Assembly: GCA_030248215.1 (NCBI GenBank)
Contig: JASANG010000225.1
Location: forward strand, 62,001 to 126,000
Source of the DNA: Enoplolaimus lenunculus
Lineage: Eukaryota > Nematoda > Enoplea > Enoplida > Thoracostomopsidae
Length of the DNA stretch: 64,000 nt
Direction of reading: 5' to 3'
Below, piece by piece: positions 57,783-64,000 of the stretch (the first letter of the stretch is position 1; each line of letters starts with the position of its first letter). The translations under genes and the position numbers were made by a program. The notes beneath the pieces are model-generated. The model saw nothing but the letters and a program-made list of their open reading frames with translations, had not been told where the DNA came from and did no database searches.

Positions 57783-60046
57783 ACGAGCACCACCAGTATT
57801 TGTTGTATGGTCAATTGTGAGCTTAGTTGCATGCTGCTTGGACAACCATACGCCACAGTTATTGTTGTCATAACGCGTTCGTTTCGGCGAGATCTAAAAG
57901 CATTTTAGAGGTTTGGTAGTTAAGAAAGTATTGCGAGTGGCTATATAACTCAGAGTTTGTAGTGGAAATAAATATAACACTACAGTGAAATCGTTACTAC
58001 AAGAGAACTACGGCACATTTAGACTCTCGTGGCCAAATGGAATATTAGAAGGCATATATTATGTTACAGTCAATTACCCCCATATCCACATCGTAACCTT
58101 CCATTTCTCGTGCCTTTGACACTACATTGACATTGGTTGTTTGTTTTGAGTCAACAGGGTCCTCTATGCCTGGGTTGTTTGGTGATAAGTATTGAATTTC
58201 GGCGGTTTCGTGGATTTCCTAAAATCTATTAGGAGTTTTTTTATTGTTTGCACGCGTAACTATTATGTATACGGTTTAATTTGTAAAGCATTATTAACTA
58301 AAGTATTGGGGTTACAAATCAACAGTAATTTTTTTGTTCGTATCTTAGAACGGTTTGTCGAAAATGAAGGTTTCAATGATTAATGATAACATCGTAGACG
58401 CTAGCATAAATACAGCCTTAAAATTTGTTTGATTGAACTGTTTGAAAAATTAGAGTAGTGGTCCTGAATCTAAATTGAAACTGTTAAATATATCACTCTA
58501 AAAGGGAACTGAATTACCCATTGGTATTCTTCCGGTTCCTTACACATATTACGGTTCTCATCATTCTCCTGGTTTGAGGAGTTACCAAAAATGCTGTCTT
58601 CACCATGATTTGCTTCAGGGCTTTCAGGCGAATAACTGGGCGAAGTTGAATCTGGAGTGTTTTCGTTGTTCTAAATAAGAAGTACTATCTGTATACTTGT
58701 AGAGTACAGGCCATATAGTCACACAATTCCATTAGTACCAATTAGTTCAAACCGCTAGCTAGTGGTGATTGTAGTAAATGTTGGGTTTTGAAATCTTTAG
58801 TACTTACTGAGTTATTCATTGCAAGTTCAAACTGGAAGACATTTGCATTGTAAAACCGTTGCTGCATTGAGTTAATATGATACTCAATATCATCTGGTTG
58901 TAGGAGCCTGTTTTTGCGTAATGGCATTTGAGCTGCTCGCCAACAAGCGTTTATATAATTACATGGATCCGGATATACTGAGAGGTTTTCCTAAATAAAA
59001 TATGTGATACTTTCTAGCTAACCACCATGTCTGGGGTTGCTAAATGTCAACACAAAAGGAACAAGTCCTAAGTTACAATTTTAATTTCGGTTCCGGTTGC
59101 CTGATCCGCAACACTGATGAAGGTGAATCGCATACAAACGTTACATTAGTTTTGCAGATCGATGGAATACTTAAATATTTGGATATTAATTCGGTAACAC
59201 TTTTTCAATTTCAATGCTCATCTGGACACCTAGATGTTAACTGAAAAGCTATTGCTGCACACAAAACTTACGTTATCGTTATATTCACCATCATTTTCTT
59301 CCTCCGTACTGGCGGTACGTTCAGGCACTTCTCCGGCATCATTCCCAGTGCTATTATCTGCTCTTTCTGCGTTTTCAGATTAAATTTGTGTACATTCTCA
59401 AATATATCAATGTAACCATACAATATAACTTACTTAACTAATCAGGGTGCTTGGATAATATAGTTATACTTATTAACAATATACTGAACAAATGAAACAA
59501 ATGCAGCGCAAGGGTAGCAAATCAGGAAACAAAACAACCCCAAAGAACAAAATTAGTTTTTTCTTGCCCTTAACTCTTACCGAAAATTAAGTTTTACAAA
59601 TCTGATATCGTTTTGAAACCAATTGATTTTCAGTTTATAAAGTTGAAAAACTACTGTATGGCTACAACCACAATGGGAGGTTTTAATCCACAAGCAAGTG
59701 TGACCTACTTCAAAAAGCACAACTTGTTTTGAATCGTTAGCTGGCGGTGTTGCCTGAAATGTTCAACACGAAACTGCACTAATGAATAAAACGTTTTTGT
59801 ATACAGTATTTAGCGTGCAATATGATTCCATTTTCACAACATAACTGTCATTTTCCTATTGATTCCTTTTATACGTACAAAACGATGCTTTCAATGTGGT
59901 TAAAAAATTTCATTGTATAATATTATAATCAATCCTTTGCAATCACCACATGATAAAATAACAACAACGCGCAAATCACTTACTAAGTTAATAACTTCAA
60001 GCTCAATAAACACATCTTGATTTTCTTTTCGTTCAAAATACGACGC
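57459..60046 (-). CDS. Unrecognised multi-exon gene in the right arm of the inverted repeat (5' end incomplete)
   Basis: Minus-strand exons are 60046-59984, 59753-59709, 59366-59272, 58990-58808, 58670-58518, 58218-58078, 57893-57720 and 57599-57459. Those from 58990 onward are all phase 0 at both ends, with GT...AG borders, and end at TGA 57459. The third exon (acidic, TASTEEENDGEYNDN) has a phase that does not join directly to the second, so an exon there is missing or misplaced. The peptides include VYPDPCNYINACWRAAQMPL, LLQPDDIEYHINSMQQRFY, an acidic Ser/Pro segment (DSTSPSYSPESPEANHGEDS), YLSPNNPGIEDPVDS, SPKRTRYDNNNCGVWLSKQH and PSGNWNAGYKN. About 330 residues are covered. There is no membrane segment and the composition suggests a soluble, possibly nuclear, protein. 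The family is not recognised and the start codon is not found. Confidence 0.55.
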
Positions 60047-61026
60047 CTATAAACAACGGCTTGGTAAGTGAGTGTCTATCATTATACTTCAATATTGCTG
60101 CTAACTTATGCTTAATTACAAAATTTTATACGTTTCAAAAACACATTCGTAGTCAGGAAAGCTTGTTTGCTATTCACAATTGAAACTAAGTACATTTCAC
60201 TTAGCATATCAGCGTGTAATATCAACAAAACACATTCTGTTCAATTCTAAAAAAGGGGTTTACAAAAGCTGTTATTGTTTTTGCTTTAGTTGAGCATTCA
60301 GTAAGTTCAGCTTTAATTTCATTAATCTTATAGGCGATGATCTCAATTTATCTCAGATAAAGCCCCAACTTACCATGACAAAAGCTATAATAGGTTTCGG
60401 TCCAAGTTAATGTTAAAAAAGTAAATATCTGCGTTGATTAAGTTTGCAATAAGATGCTACAACTCATAAAAATATTAGCTTATAAGTTATGCGCTACAGA
60501 AAAATTTTATACCGCTATAAAACGATAAATCTTATCCAAAGATTGAAATGCATAGAAATACAAAAGTAGTTTGCAAACTAAAAGAAACCAACTGAAAGAA
60601 CTTAGGTAATTTATATTGCACGTGGAGGTGTTGAAATTCTAAATATTTGACACACTCATTGGTGATTAATGATCTTCCTCATTACATTTTGTTGCGTTAA
60701 TAATATAGATTAATGACCATATGGCGCTCAAATTTGATTGTATTTTGTTTAGGATGGAAATAGTAACACTTTGGAATACTTACTTTAGAAAACTTCAAAT
60801 ATACTCAATAGGCGTTTCCGTAATTTTATTAACTTTTTGAGCATTTTACAATTATTGTATGTTTATATGTTATATACAATTAAAATAACCATATGCAGAA
60901 TTAAAACTAAATTTACGCTTCATTGATTTATGGCAGGTCATTAATTATACCGCAATAAATTACACTTCCTGCTCCCTGCTCCCTGCTCCCCGCTCCCCTG
61001 TGGTCGTACGGCTCCGACTATACTAC
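57783..61026 (-). repeat. Right arm of a large inverted repeat
   Basis: Reverse complement of 54385-57277, from ACGAGCACCACC (57783) to CTATACTACT (61026). The tip again carries the CTCCCTGCTCCCTGCTCCC tandem. It is about 350 bases longer than the left arm because it retains the exon 58670-58518 region. Confidence 0.9.
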
Positions 61027-64000
61027 TCCTCTATCTTCCACTGTATGTAATACCCATTACCCCGGCTGTTTAGGTTTTAAAAAATATCTTTTAAGCCCTA
61101 TTCACGCGTGCGAGTATCGACTGAGAGAACTTGCGGCTTTTAACGTTCGACTTACTTGTGAATGTTTTGTTCCAAAATTCTTGTTGCAAAACGACATACG
61201 TGTAAATGTGGCATATAATTAGAAATGATATCTTCGAAACCAGATGATATAAAGCAGAATGCCTTCAGTAAAGGTAGCAATTTCATTTAGAAAATTCTGA
61301 AACTTTTGATAAACCTACACAGCCAGCTTTGAATAGTTTTGTGTTAAACATAATTTGTTCAAAACATTTTTGATTAAAGTCAGGCAAAAACGAATGTCTT
61401 CGCTTTGTACATGTAATTGAAACAGCCGGCGCGGTTTAATATTCTATGTTGCCAAATTTCACAGTCTTATAAATTGCCAGGAGACATATTTCAAGCTATT
61501 AATATAGTTTCATGTTCTCTATCCGCACGTTTTCAAACCTCAATGCATATTTCGTTGTAACTACTGAAGGAGAAATTTGTGTATTAGATTCCTCGTGTGC
61601 AAAAATACCGAAACTTTATCGTTGTTGTCAATTATTTTTTTCGGGCATCACAACGAAGAAGGAACGTATATAAGTATAGCAGTTGGATTTTAGTGAAAGC
61701 TGTGTATGTATACGCAATATTGGACTAAAGGTTTCTACGAGTCTTAAGCTAAGTTTTTCACAGGCCCCTTAAGAGAAAAAGATTAGAAAACCAGCGTATG
61801 CAGAGGTTTGATGAGAAATATTACGGGTCAAGCAAGACATCCATAACGCACTGAGTCTCACGGCAACTGCCTGAAAATCCCCATGAAACATTTGCGGAGT
61901 GTTACGAGAGTTTTTAGAATATTGTTTGAACAAATCTTTTTGTCGTGATTGCTTTAAGAAGTCTTGTCTGAGAACCTTTAAAACATCTGGAAATAGAAAA
62001 CCTTCCGATATCCCCACTGTCTTTTTGTGACCTAAGCTTTGACCAATAGTCCATTAGCGGCTAATTTACCGTAGAACAGGATTGGGCAAACCTGAAAAAT
62101 TGAATCGAACGGAAACGGTTTTTCCGTTTTTCAAGAAAAAAAAGGAAAAATGGAAAAATAAAAAATATGTACTCGTGCTTCAACAAATGCAAAAACGGTT
62201 TAATTTAACCTTGGTGCCAAAATGACACTAAAAGAATCACATGACCGTTTTTAGTTTTAGTGTATTTGAACAAAATGTGTGCATTGCATACGTTGCTGTA
62301 ATAATATTTACAAGTCAATGTGGTTGCTATATTTGCAACCGACGCCAACATATTTCACTCAAAAATGCCGGAATGCAACTTAATGGCTGGGTTTCTGAAA
62401 TTTTACTTAAGTATTTACTTAAAAGTTTATAATTAATTACTTTAATATATTTTCAAGCAAAAACAAATAAACCAGAAATGTCAGCCATTGTCATTTCAAG
62501 AATGTAATGGTTTTGTGTTATATAAATGAGGTATAATTAGTCTACAATTTCAATGAGACCAAGGTTAGTATCTCCTAATGATTCATTTGTAATACATCAA
62601 ATTTAATCAGCAACTTATTTATTTAACTTAAGCCTTTCTCACATGAATATTTTCAGTTTCATATGAATTGTAATTTCAAGGTAAGATTCGATCCCCAGCC
62701 CCTACGGTGGGAGGCGTTTACGATGACCGCTCAGCTATAGGAGCTTAACGCTCGAGTCCGAGGGGGCTCTGGTGTCATCTAGAGATTTTGCACTGCGCAC
62801 ATATGTTATAATTGTTAAACACCGCTCACAGTGTCCGCGTTGCTCCGATATTCCTTGTTTTTAGTTGCTCATAGTATACTCTATGAGTTAAAGGGTTAAG
62901 TATGCTTTTAAAAACGACACAATGCTTTAATTACTTAGCATATTCTTAAGTATAAGTTGTACTTACCTAGGATTTTGCAAAAGAAGCGAATGTCTTAAAA
63001 ACAATACGTAAACAAAACCTATACAATTTTCTTGAAACTATGCATAGTAACAAAATTTTTCCATACATTTAATTTGTATACGTTTACAAAATTCGGCTGG
63101 AACGTTGCCCAAAAAAAGTACGTATATGGAGCGTTCCAGTTTTAATTAGATTTCGCAAGTCCGGTAGTTTTCTCATTCTCTCCTTCATAAAACTGTGTAA
63201 GCTCTGGTCTATCGGATAGTATCATTCGATTCAGGACTAAAATAAGCTCGCGGCGTATTGCCAGGTACATTTCAAGATTTCAACAACAATCGTTTCTGCC
63301 TCCGGCTTCGTATTTTCGAAATTAATTTTAACAAATGGCCACAAGACGATTTCACGTAACTTAAAACTTTATTTTGCTGAAACAAAATTTATCTTCAAAA
63401 TTGGAAGTTTATCGCATTCTAAGATTTTTCTCTAAAACACCATCATAATGCCTGTTATCGCTGCTATTCCACGTCAAAGGCGTAGCCAGGATTTTAATTC
63501 GGGAGGGTATGACTTCGTGTAAATTGTCAATTTATGTCTTCGAGCATCCAGAAGGTTAAAGATTTTAATAGTACAGTTTCCTTGTCTCTCAAGAAATTTT
63601 TCTAAGAGGATACATCCGTTTTATGCCCCTTTGTATGCGCCCTGTCCGATGTGTTTGCCACTCTATCTTAGCAATGTATTTCAGCTAATTCTACCAGGCG
63701 TCAATAGCTTTGTTGCATTCTGCACATAGCAGTTCGCAGCAGCGGTTCCTAGTTTTTATAACTGTTTGCTTTTGATGCTTGCCGATACAGTTGAGTGTTT
63801 TCACGTGACCAGGCCCAGCAAATGTCGAAAAAAATCGTTTTAAAATGTCACGAAACCAATTGAATTCTTGTTCTGAAAATATTTCGATGCCGTTCGTATG
63901 TGTGCGTCTGGTTCTTTTTTGAAAAAATTTTTACGCATTTTTGCAATTTGTAAAATTGTTTATGTACACAAAAATAATCTGGTTTACGTTTTGGTGTTGT
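61027..64000. other. Region without a recognised gene
   Basis: AT-rich sequence with one SINE (62685-62763) and a possible repeat end at about 63475-63520 (GGCGTAGCCAGGATTTTAAT, like the GGCCCGTAGCCA family). No splice-supported coding sequence was seen. Confidence 0.5.
62685..62763 (-). repeat. tRNA-derived SINE, minus strand
   Basis: On the minus strand TATAGCTGAGCGGTCATCG (A box) is followed by GGGGATCGAATC (B box), with the 5' flank CCTCGGACTCGAGCGTTA shared with 36176-36193. The terminal stem is not closed as in a real tRNA. Confidence 0.7.

Noticed and set aside
56198-59244. Paired 66-codon frames at 56198-56398 (minus) and 59044-59244 (plus) as a conserved small protein
   Set aside because: They are mirror copies of the same intron sequence in the two arms of the inverted repeat and run antisense to the gene. 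Their similarity reflects the duplication, not selection.

Overview
The window is from an AT-rich invertebrate animal genome. Genes are split into many short exons with canonical GT...AG introns of about 0.4 to 1.3 kb, and most of the remaining DNA is made of short non-autonomous DNA transposons (MITEs) and tRNA-derived SINEs. A metazoan mitochondrial ribosomal protein (MRPS24) and a C6orf136-type gene exclude bacteria, plants and fungi. I favour a marine invertebrate deuterostome such as a tunicate, but this is not proven.

Layout. 1-1980: no gene, one perfect hAT-type MITE. 1981-4124 (minus): a complete four-exon MRPS24. 4125-8333: no gene, several SINEs and transposon ends. 8334-11457 (plus): a five-exon C6orf136 orthologue (DUF2358, probably mitochondrial). 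12705-19768 (plus): a complete nine-exon 4-hydroxyphenylpyruvate dioxygenase family enzyme (HPPD/HPDL, 398 aa) with all three iron ligands. Its first exon lies in a partly decayed tandem duplication, and one intron has a perfect 113-bp tandem repeat. 19769-42566: mostly MITEs, a 31-bp minisatellite and simple repeats, with two unrecognised candidate exons (31520-31663 minus, 37060-37263 plus). 42567-48804 (plus): an unrecognised single-pass membrane protein gene of at least eight exons. 48805-54384: no convincing gene, but three or more copies of a MITE carrying arrays of the hexamer TTAGGC. 54385-61026: a large inverted repeat with arms of about 2.9 and 3.2 kb. The right arm holds a multi-exon gene with open, phase-matched exons (minus strand); the left arm holds a mirror copy that has lost an exon and at least two splice acceptors. 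61027-64000: no gene, one SINE.

Function. MRPS24 belongs to the mitochondrial ribosome small subunit. The C6orf136 orthologue has a targeting-like N-terminus. The HPPD-family enzyme acts either in tyrosine catabolism or, if HPDL-like, in making the 4-hydroxymandelate precursor of the coenzyme Q headgroup. The C6orf136 and HPPD-family genes lie head to tail on one strand, 1.25 kb apart. All exon structures were assembled by eye from conserved protein motifs, splice consensus and reading-phase agreement.
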